A stretch of 64,000 nucleotides of DNA from Beverwykella pulmonaria. Its lineage: Eukaryota > Ascomycota > Dothideomycetes > Pleosporales > Melanommataceae. The notes under the pieces are model-generated. The model was not told the DNA's origin and searched no databases. It saw only the letters and a program-made list of their open reading frames with translations. Below are positions 44,791 through 57,417 of this stretch, one piece after another. Location of the stretch: contig BCHH01000008.1 of NCBI GenBank assembly GCA_001599595.1, positions 912,220 through 976,219 of the forward strand. The letters run 5' to 3'. The first letter of the stretch is position 1. Each line of letters starts with the position of its first letter. The translations under genes and the position numbers were made by a program.

Positions 44791-46657
44791 CCCCTTGCTC
44801 GGCGGAAAAAAATTGACGAGGCAGCATCCGCGCACAGCAGCCGCCAGGCGCCGTGGGGTCGCATCAGATCTGAGCCAGAGCTTTGTTATTCTCCCATCGG
44901 AGCATAGGGCTGGCGTCACTTCATCCGGACCAGGGTAGCTGGAGAGCTTTGTCATTTTGCAAGTGTTATCTACAACTATGTTCCGGCCTGGGAACGGGCT
45001 CTATGGACATGATTGGGCGCCTCGCGGTTTTGCTGCTTTTCAAAGCTGGTGGCTACGACTGCGAGACGGACACGTCCGCTGCTGGGTGTAGGGAAGCCCT
45101 CGACAGCAACCACGATGGCGGCGACGTCGACATGGAACGCGAAGTGCTGGGAACGCGGTCGCGGTTTCGCAGTTCCCCTTGGCGCGGGGTTTCCTTATCT
45201 TCCACTGCAAATACTTTTACTCAGCGCCGGCGTCGCGCAGACGCTTGCGCATTAGCGCCGCCTCTGTGCGGCCTGAGACCTCTTCGCGAACCTCCAGCGT
45301 ACGGCAACGATAAGGACCACAAAGCGTGACCTCACTCAACAGCGACGACACATTTTGCCCCTCACAGTCCCACGAGTCCCCCAATGACGAAGCACCCGCG
45401 TGCCTGGGTGCTGGCCCTGTCCGCGCGAGGAAGCTCCCAGCATCTCCATTGTATCTCGTGTGCTCACAGGCCCACAGATCCACAAGTGTCGGAACGACTC
45501 TCAGCTTCCGCCTCCCAGAAGATACAATCGTCGGCGCCATGACAGATGCCTTGACACTTGGCGCAGAGCTTGATTGGAATGGTCCTCGTCGGGCCAGGCT
45601 GGAAATTGTCGGACCACCTCATGGCATCATCGCGAGACATGACCACCCACTTCCGCCTCGGTTGGTGGGATACTTTCCCAGCGCATAACGGTAATCCATT
45701 GTGACCCGCAATGGAACACAATGGCAGATGATTCCTTTGATATCTCGGCCCAAATAAGTCCCCCCCCACCAGCGCATCGTGCGAACTCATGCAAGGAATG
45801 CTGACCTGCAGTGGTCGACAAGTTCCAGAAGCAAAAGTCCTTCTTCGTTTCATGGGGGTAGTCTGCTAGCATTCGCCGCTCCAATCTCTCGTGTGGACGA
45901 AGCACAACGTCCCTCTGGGCCTTGGACGAGAGCTTGGGCGTCTGCTAGTGCAGTAGGGCTGGCGGAATCTGCAGGTCAGCATGGCTTCCGCCCGCCTCCC
46001 CGCGCTGCAGAGCGGGACTGTCGCGAAAGCAGGTGAGCCCTCCTTCACGTTGTGGGAGTGGGAAGCGAAGCACGGCGTTCGTGGAGGTGGTGGAGGTGGC
46101 GGAAGAATTGTCAGGTGAATTCCCAACAACGTGGGGCGTCAGTATTTTTCAGCTCGGCCCAATGTGCATCGGGCCAATGAGGCTGCCGCTACCGCCCCGT
46201 ATTCTCCCCCATATCCACGCACCACCGTCCTCTGTGTGGGATACAATTCTTGTCTATCATCGGCTAAGAAAACTTTGCGCAATCTCGAAACGTTTACTTG
46301 GATCCCTCGAGCCGACGGGCAACTAGCGGTGCGTCCGGCTTCGGAGCCGTGACAGCGTCTTTTAACTACCCGGGTCCAAGACCAAATTGGCGTGCGAATT
46401 TGGACCGAGTATTGGTTGACCTTTTCCAAATTACATTTCTCCTTTTGTTATGAAAACGTCCCTGTCCCTGTCGCTCAGGCTACATTCCACTTCACATATT
46501 CTCCCAAAACGTCGCCATACTTGCTCTTTGCCATGTCTGACGACAGCATGCTTCGCGCTCGCACATGATCAGTACTACGTGTTATCCATCTGGCGAGAAT
46601 ACATGGGACAGCCAGGCAGGTTTAGACGGGGGGCGAGAGGATCAAATGGCTGCGGCT

Positions 46658-46717
46658 AAGTCCTACTGCATCTACCAGCAGGGCTTTTACTGATTCTCCT
46701 CGAACGTGGGAGCATGC
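46658..46717 (-). repeat. Dispersed short repeat, copy C
   Basis: On the minus strand it starts GCATGCTCCCACGTTCGAGG and ends CTGGTAGATGCAGTAGGACTT. It matches both ends of copy A but lacks the middle. Confidence 0.6.
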
Positions 46718-47340
46718 ACCACATTGGACGACTCCACCTGGTCCAGCACAAAAACCAGGATTGCTGTCACCGATGTTGAACTCTCTCTGGACCTTCAAGG
46801 ATAACTCTCTGCTCGAGACTCACCCCATAGGGTTAGTTTCGAGCAAACACTTCAGGCTTGAAGGCAAAATCTCTTCCTGGCAGATACAGCAGTATCCAGT
46901 AGAGCATCATCAATACTTCTGTCCCTTGCCGGGTTCTCGTCACGGCTCCAAAGGTCAACCCAGGGAAGCATTTGCTCGACGGGCTTTGTCGGGCTCTCAG
47001 TTAGGGGAGAAATAGACGAACAATTTATGGTGGCCAACTTTCCGTTCCCTCGCTATTCGACTGCACGCACACCGAATCATCTCTGGAATGGATGCTGGAA
47101 ACATCACTTTTGGCTAAAGCACAGGAATGAGTTGCCATCTTCGCAACTAGCCTACTGCAGGTTTTCACCTAGAGGGAAATCCTGCAGTGGCTATAATACC
47201 ACCACCTAGCACATATATGACTGCATGAGAAGACCCTACCGTTGTCGCGAAGCTAGATCTAGGTCATCAGTCAGGTTGCTAGCAACGTTTTCTTGTGTAT
47301 GGAAACGGGCTGCAGGAGTCGAGGCAGAATATTCAGTTCT

Positions 47341-47385
47341 GCTCACGTTTTGCTCACGTTTGGCTCACGTTTTGCTCACCGTTTT
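47341..47385. repeat. 11-bp tandem array
   Basis: Four consecutive units of GCTCACGTTTK, the last slightly altered. Confidence 0.85.
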
Positions 47386-47692
47386 AGTCCTGCTAACATA
47401 TAGTTCGGTGACACAACACCATCTAGCACCCGAGCGCCACGATCGTTCCGAGCGGGTCGAACCCTTAGCCGTTATCCATGACCAGGCTTTTCACATTACA
47501 CAAGATCGAATGGCGCAACTATTTACCCGTAGTCCTCCATCGCTTCTCGGAGCACGCTCAAAACGGCCACAAGGATACCTTTGGCCCATATTATGGAGAG
47601 ACGGGTTGTTGCAAGAGAAAGCCGCGCGTGATCCTTTTCACCCTCGAGGATTATCATGATAGACTACGTATTGGCCGGATCTCCTCTAGGAT

Positions 47693-47895
47693 GATGGAAT
47701 TCTCCGTACAATGGCGACGTCTCGTGCCTACCATCTCAGTCAGTCGAGAAATGTGGAGCAATATTGCATCTGGTATGCATACTCGCACATGGTACAATTC
47801 ATTTCTCCGTACAACGACAACGTTTTGAGTCAACATTCTGAGTTAGTCGAGAAATGTGGGGACTTATTGCATCTGGTATGCATTTGGATGCATGG
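47693..47895. repeat. Imperfect 101-bp tandem duplication
   Basis: Two adjacent copies share TCTCCGTACAA, GTCGAGAAATGTGG and TTGCATCTGGTATGCAT in the same order and spacing. The first copy starts near 47693, the second near 47794. Confidence 0.75.
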
Positions 47896-50169
47896 TGTCC
47901 TTGGTCTCGATACCATTGATATGTTCCGCATCGTGGGATAGGTATGAGTTGTACGATATAATATATGCATCTGCCTTGTAAACCACTCAGGACTTTGGTA
48001 CTATACCTGCACCTCCAGGGTTCCCCGGAAAATGATATTAGAATTTCCTGTCAGTACACACCAAGTACCGACATCCCTTAGAAGCGCTCATGCAGGCCCA
48101 GGAACTTTCCGGTTGACACTGAACAGCGCATAATGCGGTCCTGCAACTACATAACAAGGCATCTTTTCCAGCAGGGACTCGTGCAACTGATGCGAATATG
48201 GCCTCATCCTGTTATCCCCGGTGTCAGTTTTAACAGCATCTCTATTGGCTGACCTGCATGTGTTGTCCTAAAGGAGACACCTTCTGAAGACGGAGCTCCC
48301 AATTAGGTATAGCTCAAACGTCAAACGTCAAATGCGGGGGAAGGTTTCCGTCTCTTACGACTTTGTTCCCACCTCCTCCTGCGACAACACCTGCAGAAGC
48401 TGTGATTTTTTTCTACGAATGAACCGACCCGATCTACCCCTGGCTGGCTCTTCTCCTCGCTACCGTCGATCGAGACTTTGTGTCACCGCAAGGTCAACAT
48501 TGACCACATCTTCTTTCAACATACCTTCCGAGTTGCATTAAGAAGTGCATCGTACACGGATGCGCTCTCACAATCCCAAGCTTCGTTTTCGTGTACTATT
48601 TGGCGAGATTCACAAGAAGCCTTGCTCTCTCCTTCGAACGTCGGAGGGCGTTCACTCTTAGATTGGGACCTGTCAAGGTGTGACTTGAATGAGCGAAGTT
48701 GCGCTGTTCCAACAGGATGGGTAAATTCAGCACTTCAAACCGTCAACTTCTCCACATCTTGGCGGCGCACAATCTGTTCTTTAATACGACTCACCAGACC
48801 GGGGGGCACAGCAAGAATCTGCAATGCACACTCACCGCTAGTCCCTAATCTCCTTTTCCACTTTATTCTTTTCAATTGGCGGAAGTTTTACTCCTTTCTT
48901 CCTGATTTCAAGAATGGAAAAGAGCATTTTGCATCTATTGGCTACGCAATTCCTTGGTCTGCATCGTTTGGTCATATGGACCGGACGAGACGATCTGCCA
49001 CTTCCCGAATATGTGGCCGAGGATAACCACGGATTCGAAAGTTCCCGAGCTTCATCTGATGTGCTGACCTGCCAACAGGGGTATCTTGAAGCAAACACGC
49101 GTCCATATCCTCAGGTGAGTTGCAGCACCCATGTTTTCACTCGTAGTGGGACAAGTTGTATAGCTGAGCTATAGGCCAAGAGGATTATTCTAGCCATATG
49201 CTACCTTATTTTATCTGCTAGAGGCGGGTATGTTGGGGGGATTTTCTTTCGGTCAATGTCATAGATTGCGGTAAATCGAGGTTTTCGTTTTCGGTCTACA
49301 AACCCCGTTCACTCGTATTAGCCGACCCCTATGGAAAGCGATTTCGGGTCATACGGCATACTATTCTTTGCTCCGAACCTCTCTATTTGGCTCGTGGTGC
49401 CAGCCCTAGGCTACCTTTCTTTGGATCTCGAATATCCGCATGTTTTTGAACCTCCCTCTCAAGTTCGAAAACACTGTCTTTTGGTACTGTCATACACTGT
49501 TCTGTGCTTCAAACGGACAACCTGGATTCCTACACATTCTATATTGTCCAACAAGAGGGCAACAAGATTGAGTCAACACTGTTAACTCTGCAAACATCTG
49601 CCAACTCTCATTCGTCTACTTGTCAGTTATCTAATCTTACCGATGCTGGAAGAAAAGACCGCTTTTACAATCGGACCTTTTCGACTCGTAAGCAGGCATC
49701 TGAGAACTAAAACAATCAAGGTCTCTTGCCTGCATATGGGGTTCATTGCGCAACGCAGACGAACACGGGCCTAACCTTAATCGAACAGCAGGGCTACCAC
49801 ACCAAAGCGGCTATATCACAGGGGTTTATCCAGCACCCTTTTTAGTGAATGGCACAGGTCCAGATTTTTCGAATTGACCAATCGCAGGCTTGTCCGAATC
49901 CTGGTAAGGCAGGTGGCGTTGGTCCTTCCCCCACACAAAACGAGGGATCTACCGTCTCGAGTGCATGGTCCCTGGAATGTCCACTTGCGAAATAACAGGT
50001 GTAGTGGTTGATACGTCAAAGCCTATATTATCTCGATTGCTCTAATCGGGTCTGGATCGCCTGGCGTTCTTCAGTTTCCGAATCTATAAGTTCACCATCG
50101 TATGCTTAACCTTTGCTTCTGGGTTCGCGGTTTGGCGGTTTTCTTTTTCTCTTTTGAGCACTATACAAA

Positions 50170-51768
50170 ATGGCAGGCGACTTCCCGAACCTTTCCATAA
50201 AAACTGTATCGCAATGGCCAAAGATAAACAGCATCGACCCCACTACACGGAGTTGGTATTTAGAATTCAGCGTTGTGCTTGCCATCATAACAACTGTCCT
50301 ATTTGGTGCTCGTTTATGGTCGCAGATAAGAAAGAGCACGGATGGCTTTGGAATCGATGATGGATTTGCATGTGTAGCATGGGTCTGTCTACCTTCCGTT
50401 CGAGCTCTTCCTGTGCTGATTGAGTACCAGATCTTTGCTTCCTTATTTACTGGAATATCTGTGATAGGTGAGTCTATAAACGCATGCTAGATGTTGAGAA
50501 ACTCTTTGTAGGCCATCCCGGGGAATGGTAAACAGACTCAGATGGCCTACGATCTACTGCTCTGTTTGCGCATACATACTTGGATGTCGCTGTAGTAGAC
50601 CAAAGGGTGCCTCTATTTAATATCAACACCTCAGTAAAGCAGTATATGCTGATATTTCTACTCAGGAACCATGAAATATGGGTTTGACAGGCACATGTGG
50701 GATGTCCCTATCACACTCTTTGGTCGCGCAGCGCTGGTACGGGCCCTTTGATGCTGCCTAAACATACCAATTGACCAGCTTACAGGTGGAATGGCTCAGT
50801 GAGGGAGCCTTTATTCTCAGCATCTGCTTAACGAAGCTCTCGGTGCTATGCTTCATCTGTAGACTGGAGCCACCGTGCACGCGAGCACTGAGGCGAATCG
50901 TTTATGTTTTCATGGCTTTTACGATCGGCTACTCCGTTGCGTGTCTCTTAGTCCAAGTATTGCTCTGCCACTCGACAGCAGCCTACTGGATAGTGCCTAA
51001 ACCGACTAGCTCGATTGGACTATCTTGCGCCAGTCAACACCTATACTATCCTTTGCAAGGCTCATTGAGCTGTTTCTCGACTTATTACTCGACCATAATA
51101 CCAGTGCTAACCCTACGGAACATCCCGATGTCAAAATTCCAGAGGATTGGGTTGCGTGTCGTCTTTTTGATGGGTTTATGGTTCGTAATTCCGGTCACTG
51201 CTCTGCCGTATGCTAATTCACAAACAGTGTGCTTGGTGTTGGAATCACTCGTACAATTTTCCTCGCCCGTTTCGCAGACAGTGCCAATGGAGACGCTACC
51301 TGTATGCCATGCATTGACATTCCATTTGTCCAATTTCCGGATACTTACAAGCCAGCAGGGAACGGCTTCAACGTGTTCGTCTGGTCTCAACTCGAATGCC
51401 AACTCTCCCTTCTCACCGCCTCGATTCCTTACCTGCAGCGTTATGTTTCGCACTACCCTAGCGTTCCAATCGTCTACGTTTATCCCAATAGCAAAGATCG
51501 AATTGACTCGGTTCTGTCCAGGGTCAGTAGCACCCTCAGGTTCACACGCAGCACCAGCCCACGAAACATCGACATATCCACGCCGCAAGTGGTGGAGATA
51601 CCGGAATGGGAATTCGACTCTCTCGACTCTCCGCGGCCGGTGCATCCACCACGAGACGAAATCACATACGATCTTTACGTGCAAGGTAGATTTGGGCCGA
51701 CGCCACCGCCCAAGGATAGCAGGGAGATGTTTTACCAGCACCGGCGGGGACATGGGGAGATGGTGTGA
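50170..51768 (+). CDS. Pth11-like / rhodopsin-domain integral membrane protein
   Basis: Putative seven-helix membrane protein of the large fungal Pth11-like group (now grouped as a fungal rhodopsin domain). Four exons (50170-50467, 50666-50736, 50786-51180 and 51228-51768) give about 434 residues. Hydrophobic segments in order include WYLEFSVVLAIITTVLFGA, FACVAWVCLPSV, FASLFTGISVIG, LSEGAFILSICLTKLSVLCF, IVYVFMAFTIGYSVACLLVQ and LRVVFLMGLCVLGVGITR. Family landmarks are RLWSQIRKSTDGFGIDDGF after helix 1, the loop KYGFDRHMWDV, and ITRTIFLARFADSANGDATC leading to the last helix. The C-terminus is a long soluble tail. Ligand and partner are unknown. The 198-nt first intron is longer than most here, and a Cys-containing CFEM domain is absent. 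Confidence 0.82.
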
Positions 51769-52373
51769 AATCTGGTTGGAGAGCCGGGGTTTTTATTGTT
51801 TGATGCAGGGCGATCGGATTGTGATTACCGTACATTACTGTCACCTTACTGCAGGACTCTTTGCGAATTGTAGAGGCTCTGCTAGCAGATACGATAGAAG
51901 CTTGTAAGACTCAGATAATCTTATTGCCCTCGAACTGCATCTGTTGATAGTCTTGCAGCTTCAGTCCAGGTGACAACATGCAGGAGATATCTTGAGGATC
52001 GATAAGGGCTCCGCTCGCCGTAATGGGAAGAGTTTCGGATTGACGTGGCTTGTGATGCCCTGCATCTGGGACCCTGGTGCCATGTGCAGAGCTCGTGAGG
52101 GTAGTGACACAACAGTTGGCACGACATCAGGGGTAAAACTCTACTATTTTGAGTGACTTGTGGTTTGGGGAAAGTGAAAAGACGTTCACTCTGATGTTAG
52201 TGGTCGGGTAAATAGCGGGCCGCGGCATGTCATGCAGCCACGCTTGGTCTTTCCGCTCAAAGCTTAGCACGACTCAAGGCGAACGTCGTAAACGCAGTGG
52301 GCAACCTCCATCACTCACATATACAAGCCTGCGCGCCTTGCCGCACCCTCCCTCCCACGGGACATCCAGCACC
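51769..52373. other. Spacer before APS2
   Basis: Holds dispersed-repeat copy F and the APS2 promoter. No gene is seen. Confidence 0.5.
51860..51906 (+). repeat. Dispersed short repeat, copy F
   Basis: TTTGCGAATTGTAGAGGCTC followed by TGCTAGCAGATACGATAGAAG aligns with the 3' half of copy A. Confidence 0.5.
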
Positions 52374-53228
52374 ATGGTCCTCTCATTTATCCTGATCCAG
52401 AATCGCCAGTATGTACTATGTGTATCGCTGCCGTCAGCCTCCTGCGGGCACATCTTGAGCTCGAGCTAACAGCTGTCGGTCATAGAGGAAAGACGCGGTT
52501 AGCGAAATGGTATGCGCCATACAGCGTAAGTCACACCTCCTACTTGCTCGCCCGCCCGCCCGCCCGCCCGCTCACTGCAGGCATGCAATCACGGAATCAC
52601 ATGCTAATTGAACCCTAGGATGAAGAGAAAGTTAAGCTGAAGGGGGAGGTACGACCGCACCCATCTTCCACACACGCTTTATCCAACCCACCACCACGGA
52701 GCCTATCCACACCCCCCTACTTGTTCGTCTGGGGATCCAGAACGACGCCCCGAATGTCCCACCGTGCTACTACATACACGCCCACATGGCATACTGCAAT
52801 AATTGGAGATCCTATTTAACCAACCGATCTGCAGGTCCACCGCCTCATTGCGCCTCGCGATCAGAAGCACCAGTCCAACTTTGTCGAGTTTCGAAACATG
52901 TCCAAGATCGTGTACCGCCGATATGCGGGGCTGTTTTTCTGTGCCTGCGTCGATACGAACGACAATGAGTTAGCGTATCTAGAGGCTATACACTTCTTTG
53001 TCGAGGTCTTGGACGCCTTCTTTGGAAACGTGTGCGAGTTGGATCTAGTGTTTAACTTCTACAAGGTGGGTGGTATACGTACAGGAGGATGTGTAGATGT
53101 AACGGAAAGCTAATCTAAAGGTGTAGGTGTACGCTATCCTCGACGAGGTTTTCCTTGCTGGGGAGATCGAGGAGACGAGTAAACAGGTTGTGTTGACCCG
53201 GCTGGCGCATCTTGACAAGCTAGAGTAA
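52374..53228 (+). CDS. APS2: AP-2 adaptor complex sigma (small) subunit
   Basis: Small subunit of the AP-2 clathrin adaptor, acting in endocytosis at the plasma membrane. Five exons (52374-52408, 52486-52525, 52619-52648, 52835-53065 and 53127-53228) give 145 residues, the full family length. The sequence runs [101 protein letters not shown] and [19 protein letters not shown] to a [10 protein letters not shown] end. It is one longin-type domain, and the residues fit AP-2 sigma rather than AP-1 or AP-3. Exon 3 is only 30 nt. Intron 3 contains a GCCC microsatellite (about 52546-52572) and intron 4 is 186 nt. Confidence 0.95.
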
Positions 53229-54229
53229 GGAATGGGGAATAGTATCTGAAGAGAAATCCGTATCGGGCCACTCGAGCGAAGGCATGTCGCGATGGCATTC
53301 ACTCTCAGGGTGGTCAACTTGGCGTATCTTGTTGGCAGGCTGAAAGCGTAGCGCAACAACTTGTACCTTGAAGCCAGGAGAGGTGTGTAGAGGCGTGTGC
53401 TGTCCGATACAATGCCGCGGCCCAGGCACCCAATAGGAGATGCTGAAGTTCCCCAGGGCGCTCTGGGCAAGGCTGTTAGGCGTAAAGTCTTATTAGACTC
53501 TATCACTTTCTATCAAATACCTCAGCCCCAATGTTTGGATTCCTCCTCATCACTCTATCTACGGCCATGGAAGTGGTGCTGTTATCAGATACCTCATAGG
53601 ATTCTCCGCAATTCCGGCTTAGTGCTGTCAAACTTTTGGTTACTCATACACTATCCAAGCCTACATGCTAAGTACCACACATTGTGGTATTCTTCCCGGT
53701 GTGATGTGTTCCTATATTCCGCTACATATATACATTGACTATGAGGCATTATTACGTGTTGGCATGTCCGAGGAAAATCCAGGATAGTCAAGCAAAATTA
53801 AGCCACGAGCACTAGGATCAGCATTGTTTTGCAAAGCCCTACTGCATCTACCAGCACACCTTTTACAACCTCCGAAAGCTCCTCATCACATAACCCTGTT
53901 CCTCTCATCGGAGTTGATAGCATGTAGTAGAAGTGAATCAACTCTATCCTCGAATTCGAACCATCGAGGGGCAACAGAATGCCGCGGGGCCGCACGGACC
54001 CTGAACCCAGCTAACAAATTATGCCAGATCACCAATATCACCACTTCACTACAACAGCTCCGTCCTCACCGAATTCGCACCTTTGTTCCTCCCGCAGTGA
54101 CATGGTGCTCCCGAATAGCAATTCGCGCCTCGCTGTATTCTCGCATCGGGCGTGACCGCGTGACAGCGCGACTATCTTCCCGTCCTCCCTCGCCATCGAA
54201 CGCGACACACCACCCCCGCCGCCGTAAAC
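53229..54229. other. APS2-SEC24 spacer (1.0 kb)
   Basis: Holds dispersed-repeat copy D and the SEC24 promoter. No gene is seen. Confidence 0.5.
53831..53876 (-). repeat. Dispersed short repeat, copy D
   Basis: On the minus strand: TTCGGAGGTTGTAAAAGGTG followed by TGCTGGTAGATGCAGTAGGG and CTTTGC. An end-like GGCATGTCCGAGG motif lies at 53761-53773 on the plus strand, suggesting the full copy may span 53761-53876. Confidence 0.6.
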
Positions 54230-57200
54230 ATGTCGGAATTCAGCATGTACCATGCCATGGGGCAGGACACGCAGAGCCCCAATGGTCCGGTGCGAAAAGA
54301 TGAGCCCAACAAATTTCGCCCTCCTATCGCACCGAGCCCAGGAGGCTATCAACAGACAGGCGCTTCGGTATCCGGCCAAGCTCCCAACCAGTACATGAGC
54401 CCACCAAACCAGAATATACCCCCTGCGCAAGAACACAGCTACTTCCCGCCGCAGTCCTCGCCCGGATACCAGCAGCCAGAGCACGACGTGAACAACTTGA
54501 CGAATCAAATGGGAGCGGTGGGATTGGGTGGGAATGCAACAGGACAGCCCAGGCACAGCAAGAAAAAGGATAGGCATGCATACCATAATCTTGAGACGCC
54601 AGGGAGCTCGCAGGCCTTCAATGGAATGCCTCAGAGTGGGACACCCACCCAGTTCTTGGACCAGAACTCGCCTGGGTGGCCGCAACCACAGATCACCCCA
54701 GCTATGAATCAGTTTCCTGCTGCAACTCCCACATTCAGTCCGGCAGCTCCAGCTTCGCAAGCGCAACATGCAGCTCGAATTGGGGCTCCTCAGACGGGAT
54801 CAGCTGCGTCCTCACAACAAGGACGCGTAGATCCCGAGCATATTCCTAGCGTTCCTAGATCCCGAGATACGCCTGCGAAATACTACCTGGAGCATGTCTA
54901 TCCGACTATGGAGCACCACCTCCCTCCCCCAGCTCTCGTTCCATTCGTGGCATTCGACCAAGGCAATTCTTCTCCGAAATTCGCAAGGTTGACCCTCAAC
55001 AACATCCCTGCTTCCGCTGATGCACTCGCCACAACGTCTTTACCACTGGGCTTGGTGCTTCAGCCTCTGGCTGCCTTGCAAGAAGGAGAACAACCTATAC
55101 CCGTGCTTGACTTTGGTGAAATCGGACCACCCAGATGCCGGAGGTGTCGAGCGTACATCAACCCCTTCATGACATTCAAGTCCGGCGGCAACAAGTTCAT
55201 ATGCAACATGTGTACCTTCCCCAACGATGTCCCTTCGGAGTACTTTGCGCCTACCGATCCATCAGGTGTGAGAGTAGACAGGTTGCAGCGGCCGGAACTG
55301 ACGCTCGGAACTGTCGATTTCATGGTTCCAAAAGAGTATTGGTCCAAAGAGCCTGTTGGGCTCAGGTGGCTCTTCTTGATCGACGTCACTGCCGAAGCTG
55401 TCAATCGTGGATTTCTTGACGGGTTCTGCGAGGGTATCATTAGTGCTCTCTATGGTGGTGGAGAGAAGGACGAGTCAGAAGAGGGCGGCAGTACCCAACG
55501 AAGACTTCCCCCAGGCGCAAAGGTTGGTATTGTGACATTCGACAAAGAAATCCACTACTACAACCTGAGCGCAAACTTGGAATCAGCCCAGATGATGGTA
55601 ATGACAGATATCGAGGACCCGTTCGTTCCGTTACAGGAGGGTCTATTCGTTGACCCTGAGGAGTCCAAAGCAGTCATCACCTCGCTACTAACGCAGCTTC
55701 CAAACATGTTTTCAGAGTTCAAAAACCCAGAACCAGCTCTTTTATCTACCTTGAACTCGGCTCTATCGGCACTTACGGCTACTGGAGGCAAGATTGTGTG
55801 TTCGCTTTCTGCTCTACCAACCTGGGGTCCCGGACGTTTGTTTTTACGTGACGATGGCAATATGCATAACACTGATGCTGAGAAGAAGCTCCTCACGACA
55901 GAGCATCCTGGCTACCGAAAGGTTGCGCAAAAGATGGCCGAGAGTGGCATTGGAATTGACTTCTTCATGGCAGCGCCCAGTGGAGGCTATCTCGACATCG
56001 CTACTATTGGTGAGTTCATACCGCAAAGGCCCACTCAATTACTATATTCTCAACTTTGTATAGGTCATGTTTCTGCCACAACCGGCGGCGAGATTTTCTA
56101 CTATCCCAACTTCCACTCCCCTCGGGACACTCTCAAACTTTCGAAAGAAATCAAACATACAGTTACTCGAGAAACAGGTTATCAAGCACTGATGAAAGTC
56201 CGATGCTCGAATGGTCTTCAAGTTTCTGCGTATCATGGAAACTTTTATCACCACACGTTCGGGGCAGATCTGGAATTTGGTGTCATTGATGCCGACAAAG
56301 CGATCGGCGTAATGTTCAGCTACGACGGCAAGCTCGATCCAAAGCTTGACGCTCATTTCCAGAGTGCTCTTCTGTACACAACTGCAGCCGGTGAGCGTCG
56401 GGTACGGTGTAGCAACATCGTCGCTAGTGTTAGCGAAGGAGCCGCCGAAGCGATGAAGTTCGTCGACCAGGACGCGGTGGTGAACATCATTGCTAAAGAA
56501 GCTGCCGCTCGGATGGCAGAGAAGAGTCTCAAGGAAATTCGAGGAGCATTGACGGAAAAGACAGTAGACATTCTCGCTGGATACCGGAAGAATTTCACTG
56601 GCAACAATCCTCCAGGCCAGCTTGTTCTCCCGGAGAATCTCAAGGAATTCAGTATGTACATCCTTGGGTTGATCAAGTCGAGAGCGTTCAAGGGCGGCAA
56701 GGAACCAACCGACCGAAGGGTTCATGATATGAGGATGATCAAAGCTATGGGCCCATTGGAACTGTCCCTTTACCTTTACCCTCGGTTCATTGCGATACAC
56801 AACCTTGACGAAAAGGATGGGTTTGCTAACGAAAATGGTCACTTAAGGATGCCAGAAAGCGTCCGGGCATCCTTCTCCAAAGTTGAAGAAGGTGGCGCCT
56901 ATCTTGTGGACAACGGGCAGACTTGTCTACTTTGGCTGCACGCGTCTGTGTCCCCGAACTTGCTCGAGGACTTGTTTGGTGAGGGACATAACAATCTCAA
57001 GGGTTTGGACGCGTTCCAATCGACACTGCCGGTCCTTCAAACGCATCTGAGTGCCCAAGTGCGAAACATTCTCCAATATCTAGAAGGTAACAGGGGATCC
57101 AAGGCATTGACACTGCAACTTGCGCGGCAAGGTCTGGATGGCGCCGAATACGAGTTTGCCAGACTACTATATGAAGACCGCAACAATGAAGCACAGAGTT

Positions 57201-57417
57201 ATGTGGACTGGCTTGTTCATGTTCACCGGCACATTCAGTTGGAGGTATGTGACAATGGAACCCCCCACCGAGTACTTCCATAAATGGTACGTTGGCCCCT
57301 ATATTCTTGCTGACGAGCGGACAGCTTGCGGGACAGAGAAAGAAGGAAGACTCCGGGGATAGTCTGGCTTCCACAGCGTCAACTTTTGTGGGACTACGGA
57401 CGCCGTATTGGGGTTAA
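54230..57417 (+). CDS. SEC24: COPII coat cargo-adaptor Sec24
   Basis: Cargo-binding subunit of the COPII inner coat at ER exit sites. Three exons (54230-56009, 56064-57244 and 57325-57417) give about 1017 residues. The N-terminal 230 residues are Gln/Pro-rich and disordered. Then come YYLEHVYPTMEHHLPPPALV, the zinc finger CRRC...CNMC (Cys 303, 306, 325, 328), the Sec23/24 trunk (KEYWSKEPVGLRWLFLIDVT), the beta-sandwich and helical parts, and the gelsolin-like end (AYLVDNGQTCLLWLHASVSP). Intron 1 (54 nt, GTGAGT to TATAG) falls in a stretch that stays open; splicing restores DIATIGHVSATTGGE. Intron 2 leads into ELAGQRKKEDSGDS and the terminal GLRTPYWG. Ending at the unspliced stop 57283 would lose that conserved tail. 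Confidence 0.95.

Larger units (their letters stand above)
44509..50169. other. Gene-free stretch (5.7 kb)
   Basis: The longest region without a supported gene. It holds the transporter promoter, dispersed-repeat copy C, an 11-bp tandem array (47341-47385) and a 101-bp imperfect tandem duplication (47693-47895). The longest ORF (48478-49026, +, 182 codons) has no recognisable features. I found no transposase, reverse transcriptase or RNA gene. Confidence 0.5.

Noticed and set aside
48478..49026. 182-codon plus-strand ORF in the gene-free stretch
   Set aside because: No domain, signal or family-like motif; ORFs of this length are expected a few times by chance in 64 kb.
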